Assembly: GCA_013215445.1 (NCBI GenBank)
Contig: JABSRA010000009.1
Location: 32,702-96,701, forward strand
From: Oceanospirillaceae bacterium
GTDB taxonomy: Bacteria > Pseudomonadota > Gammaproteobacteria > Pseudomonadales > Balneatricaceae
Direction of reading: 5' to 3'
DNA: 64,000 nucleotides
Part shown: positions 36,120 through 44,940 of the stretch, piece after piece
Layout of the letters: each line of letters opens with the position of its first letter
Numbering within the stretch: the first letter of the stretch is position 1
Position numbers and translations under genes: made by a program
Notes under the pieces: generated by a model
What the model was told of the DNA's origin: nothing
What the model saw: only the letters and a program-made list of their open reading frames with translations
The model's database searches: none

Positions 36120-37310
36120 TTACCCTACTAATTTTTGATAGAGTTCGGGATCGGTTGCTCCCTCTGTACCAAATACTAATACTTTACTCTGCGCACAAAG
36201 ACCAAGCGCTGCAGAAAAGTATTTACTCTGGCAGGCAATAACTGCAGCTGCCAGCCCAGGCACTGCCGACTCACCCGCCTCTATAGCGGGATCACTTTCA
36301 TAACCCGCTGCTAAGTGACGCATCGTTTGTGCTACAGCACCCTCGCTTAATGTCATAAAGTCATCGCCGCCACATGCGAGAATCTCCCATGCGAGTGTCG
36401 ACACTTCACCGCAGGCGAGACCTGCCATCAGCGTATTGAGTTCTCCATTTACTGCCACGGGTTTTCCCGCTTGAGCACTGCGTTGTAGGCAATTAGCCTC
36501 TATAGGCTCAACTACAATCAAACGCGGTCGACGCTCGCCCCATAAATCCCAGAAATAGCCCGCCACTGCAGATGCCAGACCACCCACACCCCCTTGGATA
36601 AAGACATGGCTGGGGATCTCTCCCGCCAACTGATCTACAATTTCAGAGATCATCACGGTATAGCCCAAAGCGACATCTTTGGGTATTTCCATATACCCCT
36701 TATAACTGGTGTCAGAGACAATTAAACGACCGTGTTTTTTAGCCTCACGGTCTGCTTCACGAACAGAGGCATCGTAATTTCCATCTATGCGAATAACTTC
36801 AGCACCGAACGCTTCTATAGCCTGCTGCCGACCTTTGGAAACATCTCGATGAATGTAGATCACGCACTGCGCACCAAACAATTGCGCTCCCCATGCAACT
36901 GAGCGACCGTGGTTACCATCTGTAGCACAACTTATAACAATTTCAGCTAACAGCTCTTTATAATTACCATCCAGTAAATCGCGAGTATTCGGGCGCTCGC
37001 CACAACGTGCTTCAACTATATTTTGTAACTGGCAGGCAACGGCGTAGGCCCCACCCAAGGCTTTAAAACTCTTTAAACCAAAACGCTGTGACTCATCTTT
37101 ATACCAAATCGCAGCTAAGCCACTGTTTTTTGCCAAGTGATTTAGCTTATGTAATGGCGTTGGCGAATAAGCCGGCCAACTTTTTATATCCGCTATTACC
37201 TGTTTAGCTTTTGCCACACTGATAATCTCGCGCAGTGCACTGCTATACTCTTTCTCACGCGCCGCAGCGGGGTTGGGAAAATGAGTAAGCTCCCCTTCAA
37301 TAGTGAACAT
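36120..37310 (-). CDS. dpaL: Diaminopropionate ammonia-lyase
   Basis: PLP enzyme that converts 2,3-diaminopropionate (D or L) to pyruvate and ammonia (EC 4.3.1.15). 396 aa, same length class as E. coli YgeX. The PLP lysine is in GLKSFKALGGAYA; TDGNHGRSVAWGA is the asparagine-loop and GGVGGLASAVAGYFW the phosphate-binding glycine loop; SLVYGL-type C-terminal region reads KVLVFGTEGATDPELY. AAGGGG precedes the ATG. First gene of an operon with the carbamoylase. Confidence 0.92.
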   Translation of the reverse strand: MFTIEGELTHFPNPAAAREKEYSSALREIISVAKAKQVIADIKSWPAYSPTPLHKLNHLAKNSGLAAIWYKDESQRFGLKSFKALGGAYAVACQLQNIVEARCGERPNTRDLLDGNYKELLAEIVISCATDGNHGRSVAWGAQLFGAQCVIYIHRDVSKGRQQAIEAFGAEVIRIDGNYDASVREADREAKKHGRLIVSDTSYKGYMEIPKDVALGYTVMISEIVDQLAGEIPSHVFIQGGVGGLASAVAGYFWDLWGERRPRLIVVEPIEANCLQRSAQAGKPVAVNGELNTLMAGLACGEVSTLAWEILACGGDDFMTLSEGAVAQTMRHLAAGYESDPAIEAGESAVPGLAAAVIACQSKYFSAALGLCAQSKVLVFGTEGATDPELYQKLVG

Positions 37311-37942
37311 GGTATTTTCCCCTTAGGTTGTTGCTAGCCGTTTTTTGCAATACACAACAATTATCAATAAACTGCCCACTTTTAGTCGGCATCAATACGT
37401 TCCAGTCTAGCGAACGACTGTGCAGTTATTCTTTGTAAATGGGCTAAAAATTAAAGAAATTCGTTAAATTTAAGTGACTAATGCGAGTACTACCCAGAAA
37501 ACCAGTTTCATCTGGTAAACCCACAATCAATGGGGCCAATTGGCTAATGCGCTCATCAATTCAAACTATAGCTATTGACTCTAAAATTAAGATCTTGCAA
37601 CACTCTTTATGAGCAGAGCCGTTTTTAAGCCGGCAGTGAAAACATTGGGCTTATTCGCATGGCCCCTAAGTCTCAAGGTGTAAAGTTGGGTAAAGGGGAT
37701 TTCGACGGCATTCATGCCTACCCTAAAGGTGTCCACTTGGAGTAACCGCCCTAAAGTTAGACCTGTGCAAGCCCTCTCGCTTAAGCTCGCCTTCAATTCG
37801 TCACGCGGGGAATTAAATCCTTGATGAATCAGGCTTCGCATAATTCATCTCTATTGGAAAAATTGCTTTACCTGATTAGTTATACATGACTTAATCCTAG
37901 CGTTTAACGTGGTATTTTCTACCCTATTACAGAGGAATAAAG
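37311..37942. other. Intergenic region with repeat-like sequence
   Basis: 632 bp. ACCAGTTTCATCTGGT near 37510 is a small hairpin. The part 37600-37845 contains an 84-codon minus-strand ORF (LYTLRLRGHANKPNVF within it) that does not look like a functional protein; the DNA has the feel of an interspersed intergenic repeat, but a second copy is not present in this window, so I cannot prove it. Confidence 0.35.
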
Positions 37943-38278
37943 ATGGTTACCTGTTTTCTAAAATACATTATCGATCCAGATAAGGTGGATGAATTTACCC
38001 ATTATGGGAGGTTGTGGATCGATCTGGTCAATAAGATGGGCGGTCTCCATCACGGCTATCTCATTCCCCATGAAGGGCCGAACAATATCGGCTACGCAAC
38101 GTTTTCATTTCCGTCACTGGCGGATTATGAAGCCTATAGAAATAAAATTCCAGGATGTAAAGATTGCCAAGCAGCGCTTAAATACTCACGCGAAGCCAAG
38201 TGCATTTTGAGTTTTGAAAGGAGTTTCTGCAAACCCATATTTGCAGGGATAGAAGATAAAGCCAAGCTTTTTTATTAA
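37943..38278 (+). CDS. NIPSNAP-family protein
   Basis: 111-aa cytoplasmic protein of the NIPSNAP ferredoxin-like (dimeric alpha-beta barrel) family. VTCFLKYIIDPDKVDEFTHY opens the domain, GGLHHGYLIPHEGPNNIGYA is the central conserved segment and SFERSFCKP closes it. GAGGAA precedes the ATG. Function of the bacterial family is not established. It stands alone, convergent with homoserine dehydrogenase. Confidence 0.83.
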   Translation: MVTCFLKYIIDPDKVDEFTHYGRLWIDLVNKMGGLHHGYLIPHEGPNNIGYATFSFPSLADYEAYRNKIPGCKDCQAALKYSREAKCILSFERSFCKPIFAGIEDKAKLFY

Positions 38279-38382
38279 TTGGCAATTGCTTGCTAGCGGC
38301 TGTTTCTATCGATAAGAAGCGCTTGCCGGGTAGCATATAACGCTGCCCGGAAACGTCCAATATCAAAAAATTGCCACCAAGC

Positions 38383-39420
38383 TTAATGACCGTTTTTATG
38401 GATGCTTAAAATATCTTCAATGATGGCATACCCGGTCTCCAATCTACCCGCTCCTGGGCCAATCAGGGTGATATCTCCCATTAATTCAGTCGTATAGGTA
38501 ATAGCATTAGTCGCGCCAGATATTGCCGCTAACGGGTGATCATAATCCAACATCATCGCTTTAACCGCCGCAATATAACCGGTTGCCGTTTTTTCAACGG
38601 TGCCGATAAGTTTCCAGCGTTGGTTATTGGCCGCGGCCTGTTCAATATCTGCAGCGGTTATGTTATTGATGCCAGAGCAATCTATATCGGCCAACGTTAA
38701 TGAGAGATCCATTAATAAGTTACCTAAAATAACCACTTTAGCGGCGGCATCGTGCCCTTCGACATCACCCGCTGGGTTTGCCTCGGCATAACCTAGCTGC
38801 TGCGCTTGTTTTAAGGCACTCGCATAATCAGCGCCCGCTTCCATCTCACCTAAAATGTAATTGGTGGTGCCGTTTAAGATACCTTGGATTTTTATAATGC
38901 CCGCCGGCAACAGCATCTCGCAAGCGAGGTTTAAGGCGGGAGTACCGCTCATCACGGTGCCTTCAATACCGATTTGCACGTTATTTTTCGTGGCAATTCT
39001 CTTTAATTCAGGAAAATGTAACGCAACCGGGCCCTTGTTAGTCATGGAAATGTGCATGCCATTATTCATGGCTTGTTTTACATGTGAGAAGGCTGGCTCT
39101 CCGGTTTCTAAATCGGTATAGGCCAGTTCTACCAATATATCGGCACCACTGTTAGCGATAGTCTCGCTGGCATCCCAATCGGTATTGAGATCGCCAAAGT
39201 TTTTAAGATCACCCCGTGCTTCAATATGTTCAAGCAATACCGCCGGGTCTAAACCTTTGGCATCAGCGACGCTGCCTTTATACAAATCACACACGGCGAC
39301 AATGCGTATATCCACCCCAAATTTCGCTTTCAAGAATGAATGTTTATCGCTGAGTATTTTTGCTAATCCCTGTCCCACATTGCCAAAGCCAATGAGCGCC
39401 AATTTGTATTGAGTTGTCAT
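38383..39420 (-). CDS. hom: Homoserine dehydrogenase (short form without ACT domain)
   Basis: Interconverts aspartate semialdehyde and homoserine with NAD(P)H. 345 aa, shorter than the usual 430 because the C-terminal ACT domain is missing, so threonine feedback is not expected. Rossmann motif GFGNVGQG at 11-18, then TNKGPVALHF, the catalytic segment GILNGTTNYILGEM and GDVEGHDAAAKVVIL. AAAGG precedes the ATG. It follows an aldehyde dehydrogenase by 75 bp, which includes a large hairpin. Unregulated form plus aldehyde dehydrogenase suggests a catabolic direction. Confidence 0.87.
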   Translation of the reverse strand: MTTQYKLALIGFGNVGQGLAKILSDKHSFLKAKFGVDIRIVAVCDLYKGSVADAKGLDPAVLLEHIEARGDLKNFGDLNTDWDASETIANSGADILVELAYTDLETGEPAFSHVKQAMNNGMHISMTNKGPVALHFPELKRIATKNNVQIGIEGTVMSGTPALNLACEMLLPAGIIKIQGILNGTTNYILGEMEAGADYASALKQAQQLGYAEANPAGDVEGHDAAAKVVILGNLLMDLSLTLADIDCSGINNITAADIEQAAANNQRWKLIGTVEKTATGYIAAVKAMMLDYDHPLAAISGATNAITYTTELMGDITLIGPGAGRLETGYAIIEDILSIHKNGH

Positions 39421-39443
39421 GCTGATTACCTTTATTTTATTAT

Positions 39444-39475
39444 TAGCCCGAATATTGTGTGCAATATCCGGGCTA
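39444..39475. repeat. REP-like palindrome between aldehyde dehydrogenase and hom
   Basis: TAGCCCGAATATTG-TGTG-CAATATCCGGGCTA: 14-bp arms with a single mismatch and a 4-nt loop. The 5' arm and loop resemble 32594-32613 and more weakly 44308-44325. Likely an intercistronic REP-type element that stabilises or partly terminates the transcript. Confidence 0.6.
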
Positions 39476-39495
39476 GCAGATAGTTTTTAAATTTA

Positions 39496-40890
39496 TTATG
39501 GATTTAAATTGAAGCAGTAGGTTTTTGCTTCCGTCATTTCATGAATCGTATTCATCACCCCTTCCCGCCCGAGCCCTGAGCCTTTAACGCCTCCAAAGGG
39601 CATCGCATCAATCCGATAATCACTGCTGTCATTAATCATTACACCACCGCATTCCAATGCATCCGCCACTTTAAAGGCTGCATTTAAATCTCGGGTAAAA
39701 ACACCTGCCTGCAAACCAAAATCAACATTATTCGCCATGGCTATGGCCTCATCGACATCGGTAAAACGATAGAGCAGCGTCACGGGACCAAAAACTTCCT
39801 CTTTGGCAATTAAGCAATCATCCGTCACATCACTGAGCACCGTAGGCTGAAAAAAGGTGCCGTTGCGTTCACCGCCGCATAATAAGGTGGCATTTTTATT
39901 GAGTGCGTCGGCGATTAATCCCTCCACTTTTTGCGCCGCTCGCTCATTGATCATCGGCCCCATGTCAGTGGTTTCTTTGAGTTTATCACCCACTTGAATG
40001 GCATTCGCCCGCCGACAAAAATCTTTGGCGAACTGTGCATATAATGATTGATCAATGTAGATGCGCTGTACATGCAGGCAATTTTGTCCCGCCGCCCAAA
40101 AAGCGCCACTGACTGTCGCCTCCAGCGCTTGTTCAATGTCTGCATCCGCCAAAATAAGTGCGGGGCAATTACTGCCTAATTCTAGAGATACTTTTTTTAA
40201 TCCGGCCTTTTGCAAAATGCTGTGACCGACAACACTGCCTCCGGTAAAAGACACCATACGCACCCGAGGGTCGGTGACTAATACATCACCAATAACCTCT
40301 CCATGACCAGTAATCAATTGTAATATCCCCTGAGGCAACTCTGTTTTGGCAAACAATTCCACCAGCATTCTTGCCACCAAAGGCGTCTCAGTATGCGGCA
40401 TCAGAATCACGCTGTTACCTGCTGCAATTGCCGGTCCAATTTTGTGTGCGACCAAATTTAACGGATCATTAAAGGGGGTGATAGCAACGATAACGCCTAT
40501 CGGTAGCCGCTTAAAATAACCGAACCTGTTTTCAGAACCCGGCGCTTGATCAAAGGCAATCGTTTCACCGGTTAAGCGCCGCGCCTCTTCAGCACTGATT
40601 CGTAGGGTATCGACACAACGTGCTACTTCTTTGCGCGCCTCCCTAATGGTTTTTATGCCCTCTCGTGCAATAGTTTGCGCAAATATTTCGCGCTGTTCAT
40701 ATAATTCATTGGCGACTTGGTTAAGTACCGACATTCTAATATGTGCCGGTAGTTTTTTGGATATTTCATAGGCCTCAACCGCTGACTCTATCGCCTGCAA
40801 AGCTGCAGCTGTATCGCAATTGTCTACTTCGCCAACATAGGCCCCATCTTGAGGGTTTACCACAGTAATCATCGACTTCACATCTGGCAC
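39496..40890 (-). CDS. Aldehyde dehydrogenase family protein
   Basis: NAD(P)-dependent oxidation of an aldehyde to an acid. 464 aa. Motifs: VIVAITPFNDPLNLVAHK, SFTGGSVVGHSI, catalytic Glu in VSLELGSNCP, catalytic Cys in FWAAGQNCLHVQR and EEVFGPVTLLYRF. Nearest in style to lactaldehyde, phosphonoacetaldehyde and related semialdehyde dehydrogenases. The start is GTG, with AGGAG 8 nt upstream. It heads an operon with hom, so aspartate semialdehyde is a sensible candidate substrate; divergent from an Lrp regulator. Confidence 0.87.
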   Translation of the reverse strand: MPDVKSMITVVNPQDGAYVGEVDNCDTAAALQAIESAVEAYEISKKLPAHIRMSVLNQVANELYEQREIFAQTIAREGIKTIREARKEVARCVDTLRISAEEARRLTGETIAFDQAPGSENRFGYFKRLPIGVIVAITPFNDPLNLVAHKIGPAIAAGNSVILMPHTETPLVARMLVELFAKTELPQGILQLITGHGEVIGDVLVTDPRVRMVSFTGGSVVGHSILQKAGLKKVSLELGSNCPALILADADIEQALEATVSGAFWAAGQNCLHVQRIYIDQSLYAQFAKDFCRRANAIQVGDKLKETTDMGPMINERAAQKVEGLIADALNKNATLLCGGERNGTFFQPTVLSDVTDDCLIAKEEVFGPVTLLYRFTDVDEAIAMANNVDFGLQAGVFTRDLNAAFKVADALECGGVMINDSSDYRIDAMPFGGVKGSGLGREGVMNTIHEMTEAKTYCFNLNP

Positions 40891-41208
40891 TTAAAACACT
40901 CCTGTTAACCATTACCCAATGCGCTTGTCTGTTAGTCGCATCGGTAAATGTCATTTAATTGCTGATTGCAGCCCGCTGTATAAAGGTTTTTTACCTTTTG
41001 GAACGACTCAAAGTCAAAGTTACAACTGGCTTGTTTTAGGTCTCTCAATTGATCAGCTGATGCTGTTTCGCGATCAATTGAAGCGAGTAAACTATATCAA
41101 TACTTGGAAAGACAAAACGTGCTGTTTTTAGACTTAAGTGAGAGATAATTATCAATTAAAGCCATAATATGATTTATTTATATCGTATTAATTTTAAAGG
41201 TAAGACAA
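40891..41208. promoter_or_regulatory. Divergent region aldehyde dehydrogenase / Lrp
   Basis: 318 bp. CAATTGATC (41046-41054) and GATCAATTG (41072-41080) are perfect 9-bp inverted arms 17 bp apart, a spacing compatible with an Lrp-type octamer site. AT-rich promoter DNA precedes the Lrp start. A 70-codon ORF here is unsupported. Confidence 0.4.
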
Positions 41209-41670
41209 ATGACCTTAGACAAACAAGATTTGAAATTACTTAAGATCCTGCAAGTGGATGTCAAAACCAGTATTGATCGGTTAGCAGAGGAAGTTGGCTT
41301 ATCGCCCGCCAGCATTCAACGAAGATTAAAGCGATTGCGCAAAGAGCAGGTAATTACCAGTGAAGTGGCCATCGTGTCCCCAGAAGCGGTAGGGCAATTA
41401 ATGACGTTCATCATTTCAGTCCAACTCAATAGAGATAATATAGACTGTTTTAATACTTTTAAGAAAAAAATTAAAAACATCGCCTGCATCCAACAGTGTT
41501 ATTACATTACCGGCGAAGCGGATTTTGTGTTAATCGTGACGGCTAAAGATATGCTGGACTTTGACCAGTTTACTCAATCACTTTTTTTTAATGATAACAA
41601 TGTGAAACATTTTAAGACCTCAGTCGTGATGGGCAGAACCAAGGTAAGTTTAGCGTTACCCATAGGCTAG
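41209..41670 (+). CDS. Lrp/AsnC-family transcriptional regulator
   Basis: 153 aa. Helix-turn-helix LDKQDLKLLKILQVDVKTSI with RLAEEVGLSPASIQRRLKRL, RAM domain with QQCYYITGEADFVLIVTA. AAAGG precedes the ATG. Paralogue of the Lrp protein at 34234-34713 (matching CYY-TG-ADFVLIVTA stretch and C-terminal SVVMGRTKVSLALP / NVVMDSVKTGLSLP). Divergent from the aldehyde dehydrogenase-hom operon, which it probably controls in response to an amino acid. Confidence 0.9.
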   Translation: MTLDKQDLKLLKILQVDVKTSIDRLAEEVGLSPASIQRRLKRLRKEQVITSEVAIVSPEAVGQLMTFIISVQLNRDNIDCFNTFKKKIKNIACIQQCYYITGEADFVLIVTAKDMLDFDQFTQSLFFNDNNVKHFKTSVVMGRTKVSLALPIG

Positions 41671-41942
41671 TGCTGTTATGAAACTGAGGCCACAGTATCA
41701 CTACCTGGTTTAGCTGCTTTTTTTAGCGGTTAATAGCATCAGTGGTACCCTATTTAATGAATGTCAGTGCTATTACCGCTAGATTGCTACATGAGGCTTA
41801 CTCAGACGCGCAAAATCTCTAATCCTCATCCCCCGTATGCACCTGTATGACTGGCCGAACCCTGTACGGCGTTTTTTAGGTAAGTTTCCAGTCGTTGAAG
41901 GTGTATAGTACGCGGGTATCTCTGACTAGATAAACGATTAAT

Positions 41943-42782
41943 ATGCCCAATTATTACCTCCATTCACTCAATGCCCAACAGGCGCTGGATGCCATCGACA
42001 AAGGCCGCTCGAGCGTGAAAATATCCGTTGACTTAAATCTTTCACAACGTAAATTCCCCCTCAGTGAACAGAGCCTAATCCTCGATGAAGACAATCGACT
42101 GTCGATTAGCGAACTCAAAAAAATGGTCAAAAAAACCCAGAGAATTTACCTCTGTGGTGATGGCGAGATCATGCCACTGGAAGATCGCACCGCTGGTTAT
42201 TACAAGCTGGTACCTACCTCTGGTGCACCGCTGCTAGAAATCAGCGGCGTTAAGATGCACATTTCCAAGGGAACTGATCCATTTGTGAGCGCTTCCGCGA
42301 TGGCTGAGCAGGCGGTGAGTCAGGGCGACAACGTACTAGACTGCTGTAGTGGGCTAGGTTATGCGGCGATCGCCGCCCACCGCCTCGGCGCTAGGGAAGT
42401 GCTCAGCATTGAACTGAGCCCGCAGGTAATGGGCCTGCGCGCGCAGAATCCATGGTCAAACGATTTAACCAAAGAGGGAATTGTGCAGCGTCAAGGTAAT
42501 AGTTTTGAGCTGATCAAGACCATGTCTACGGCCACTTTCGATTCGGTCATTCACGATCCACCGCGTTTTTCCCTCGCCGGGGAGCTCTATAGCGAAGTTT
42601 TCTACCGAGAGATACACCGGGTATTACGCCGCGACGGACGACTTTTTCATTACACCGGTAATCCGCACGTGATAAAGAAGGGCAGTAGTTTTGTCGATGG
42701 CGTTATCCGCCGCCTGAAAGCCGCTGGCTTTAGGCGCATCGAGAAGGTCCCACACCTAATGGGAGTCCGTGCGCAGAAATAG
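41943..42782 (+). CDS. SAM-dependent methyltransferase-like protein
   Basis: 279 aa. The C-terminal half has a Rossmann methyltransferase core: VLDCCSGLGYAAIAAHRLGA as motif I, IELSPQV as motif II and HDPPRF in the position of the catalytic DPPY-type motif, then a hairpin closing region. The N-terminal 100 residues are a separate basic domain. Such proteins resemble RNA or small-molecule methyltransferases, but I cannot assign a substrate. The DPPR variant instead of DPPY or NPPY is unusual for N-methylation. No good Shine-Dalgarno; the gene stands alone. Confidence 0.75.
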   Translation: MPNYYLHSLNAQQALDAIDKGRSSVKISVDLNLSQRKFPLSEQSLILDEDNRLSISELKKMVKKTQRIYLCGDGEIMPLEDRTAGYYKLVPTSGAPLLEISGVKMHISKGTDPFVSASAMAEQAVSQGDNVLDCCSGLGYAAIAAHRLGAREVLSIELSPQVMGLRAQNPWSNDLTKEGIVQRQGNSFELIKTMSTATFDSVIHDPPRFSLAGELYSEVFYREIHRVLRRDGRLFHYTGNPHVIKKGSSFVDGVIRRLKAAGFRRIEKVPHLMGVRAQK

Positions 42783-42970
42783 TCTGCCACCCAAGCGCCA
42801 CTATTTTTTATCAGCATAATCTACATAAATGTGACATATCGTCTCGTGCATAGCACTGTTAAAAGCGCAACTATCTCTAGCGATTTGCATCTTTTCATTT
42901 ACAAGAACACTGTGTTTATATACAGTTATTTTGTGTTTGATCGTTCACATCATTTTATGGAGGATATATT

Positions 42971-43354
42971 GTGATAAAAATTTCAGTGAGTATTGATGTC
43001 TCAAACTTGAACCAAGCAGAAGCTTTTTATGTTGAAGCACTAGGTTGTAAGAAAATTCGCGACCAGGGAAGTAAAATGGTGGTGCTTGCTGTAGACAACG
43101 CCGATCTATATCTGCTGGAAAGAGAGCCTGGATCAAAGCCGCTCAAATCCAGTAATATTGTGCGTGATTACAAGCGTCATTGGACACCTATTCACTTAGA
43201 TTTCCTCTGTGACAATGTCGATGAAATAGTTGCTAAGATTGTAGCTTTAGGCGGTGTACATGAAGGGGGAGAACGCGGCGATTGGGGCTCTATTGCCCAT
43301 TGTGTAGACCCTTTTGGCAACGGCTTTTGTCTGATCAATGAAGAGCAAGGTTAA
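42971..43354 (+). CDS. VOC (glyoxalase/bleomycin-resistance) family protein
   Basis: 127 aa. Two beta-alpha-beta-beta modules of the vicinal oxygen chelate fold: ISVDV-type start with NQAEAFYVEALGC, then HLDFLCDNVDEIVAKIVALGG and CVDPFGNGFCLI. GGAGG lies 8 nt before the GTG start. It is 3 bp from the next gene, so they are co-transcribed. Substrate unknown; such proteins range from isomerases to resistance factors. Confidence 0.83.
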   Translation: MIKISVSIDVSNLNQAEAFYVEALGCKKIRDQGSKMVVLAVDNADLYLLEREPGSKPLKSSNIVRDYKRHWTPIHLDFLCDNVDEIVAKIVALGGVHEGGERGDWGSIAHCVDPFGNGFCLINEEQG

Positions 43355-43357
43355 ACA

Positions 43358-43675
43358 ATGCAATACGATAAGGACTTGTTATCTCAGCATGTAGAGCTGT
43401 TCTTAGCGGCTAGGAAAATCTTGCTCGCAATAGACGGGGTCGTAGAAATCAAGAAAGATAAAATAACCAGCTATGCTTACAACGGCTCGGGCTTATGTCA
43501 TATGCGCACCATGCCCCATGGGATTGATATTGGTTTTTTGAAAGGGGCTCAGTTGAGCGACAAATACAGCTTATTACATGGCAAGGGCAAACGAATGAGA
43601 GTGTTATCTCTAGAGAAAATTGTTTTGCATGAGCTTAATTATTACCTGCTAGAAGCCACTTCTCGCAATAGTTGA
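43358..43675 (+). CDS. DUF1801-type protein
   Basis: 105-aa cytoplasmic protein that I read as a DUF1801/YdhG-like domain (short alpha/beta, HGIDIGFLKGAQLSDKYSLLHGKGKRMR style core). AAGG precedes the ATG by 7 nt. It is the second gene of a pair with the VOC protein. Function unknown. Confidence 0.65.
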   Translation: MQYDKDLLSQHVELFLAARKILLAIDGVVEIKKDKITSYAYNGSGLCHMRTMPHGIDIGFLKGAQLSDKYSLLHGKGKRMRVLSLEKIVLHELNYYLLEATSRNS

Positions 43676-43885
43676 TCAACTGGGCCTTCACCTTCAGCCA
43701 GCCTAGCTGAAGCAAAAAAAACAGCTGCGCTGCAAGCTCTGTTGGCTTGCGACATTCACAAAAACAGCTCTATGCTATTCCAGATACTGGCCAAGATCCT
43801 ATCTCTAGAATCTTGGCCATCAACAGCGATGACTGCCGCGCTAAATACCGACTAAAACCATAACCTAAGATTTTCAGCTGCTTCC

Positions 43886-44281
43886 CTAACCATCCTCATC
43901 TGGCGTCAGCGCTTTAAACCTAGCGATCACCTCAATACGATCTCGGCTAGAAAACGCACTGATGCTAACCTGTAACTCTTTAACTTTCCCAGTCCCCGAG
44001 ACAATAATCTTACCTCGGCGCGTCCTAATGCCCCCAATCTCTTTGAATAAGATGCTTTTAGTACCAAAGAAATTGGGCGAGAGACTAAAGCTTTCCTCTG
44101 TGAAAATTAGCAGGTCACGGGTACGGTGCGCGAAGCTAATCCCGATGATAAACACCCCCATGACTAACAAAAGCGGCGATTCAGATTGCGCGATGGAATA
44201 TAAGCCGAACGAAGACAGCACTATGCCCACCACTAACATAAACAGTACTTTTGATGCACTTAATTTATAACTTTTAACCAT
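43886..44281 (-). CDS. Small membrane protein, unknown function
   Basis: 131 aa from the ATG at 44281 (a GTG at 44296 would add 5 residues). Two hydrophobic segments (about residues 11-30 and 36-53) form a hairpin, followed by a cytoplasmic beta-rich domain of about 75 residues. I recognise no family. PH-like domains with this topology exist, but this is only a topological remark. Stands alone. Confidence 0.6.
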   Translation of the reverse strand: MVKSYKLSASKVLFMLVVGIVLSSFGLYSIAQSESPLLLVMGVFIIGISFAHRTRDLLIFTEESFSLSPNFFGTKSILFKEIGGIRTRRGKIIVSGTGKVKELQVSISAFSSRDRIEVIARFKALTPDEDG

Positions 44282-44940
44282 TGAACAAATTTCCACAGGT
44301 ATTTAATCCGAATATGCTGCGCAATCACCGGTGCGCCAGCTTGGGGGTTGATTCTACGAACTGTTTGTCTGCAAGTTAATTGACAACATAGACTCATAGC
44401 GGCGCATTCTCCCTTGGCGGTTAAAGCACCCTGATTCAGCGCTCTTTAAATGAATGGTAATGCTCACCGCTGCGCTGAATTTTACCGATCAAAATATTGA
44501 GCGCTGGCTAGTATATACAAAATTTTGCCAATGATTGACAGAAAAACTTACTTTTCAATCAACCTTGCCCAGTGGCCTAGTATTAAATATACAAGACTCC
44601 CTGCTCAGCTCGGTTTCATTTCATAGCCATTTTTATGGTTGTCTAAAACACAGCATTAATTGTGCATAGCTGGGCTCTCAAATATAGGTTAGCCACTCAC
44701 CCCCTTATCATCGCTAATATTGATCACCCCATCACCAGCAAGCGCCTTGGACATGTTCCTTTTTAGTCAAACCTAAAGCGAGCTAACGCTGATTATAATC
44801 AGTCATAGCACAGCATACGATCTAGGGTATGACAGGTTTGGTACTGATATATATTGAATATATTGCCCTGTAGGGTAACCTTAGCGTCCGACATATACAC
44901 TCACGACCCTTTTAAATAGCAAAACCCAAGGCAACTTTCC
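44282..44940. other. Intergenic region with palindromic operator candidate
   Basis: 659 bp. CTGATTATAATCAG (44789-44802) is a perfect 14-bp palindrome about 140 bp before the next gene. A degenerate relative of the 39444 hairpin lies near 44308-44335. TATATATTGAATATATTG near 44848 is promoter-like. No gene is supported. Confidence 0.45.

Noticed and set aside
37587..37841. 84-codon minus-strand gene
   Set aside because: No family match and no Shine-Dalgarno; more likely repeat DNA.
43700..43730. Intrinsic terminator after the DUF1801 gene
   Set aside because: CTTCAGC/GCTGAAG forms a stem, but it is followed by A residues, not U, on the coding strand.
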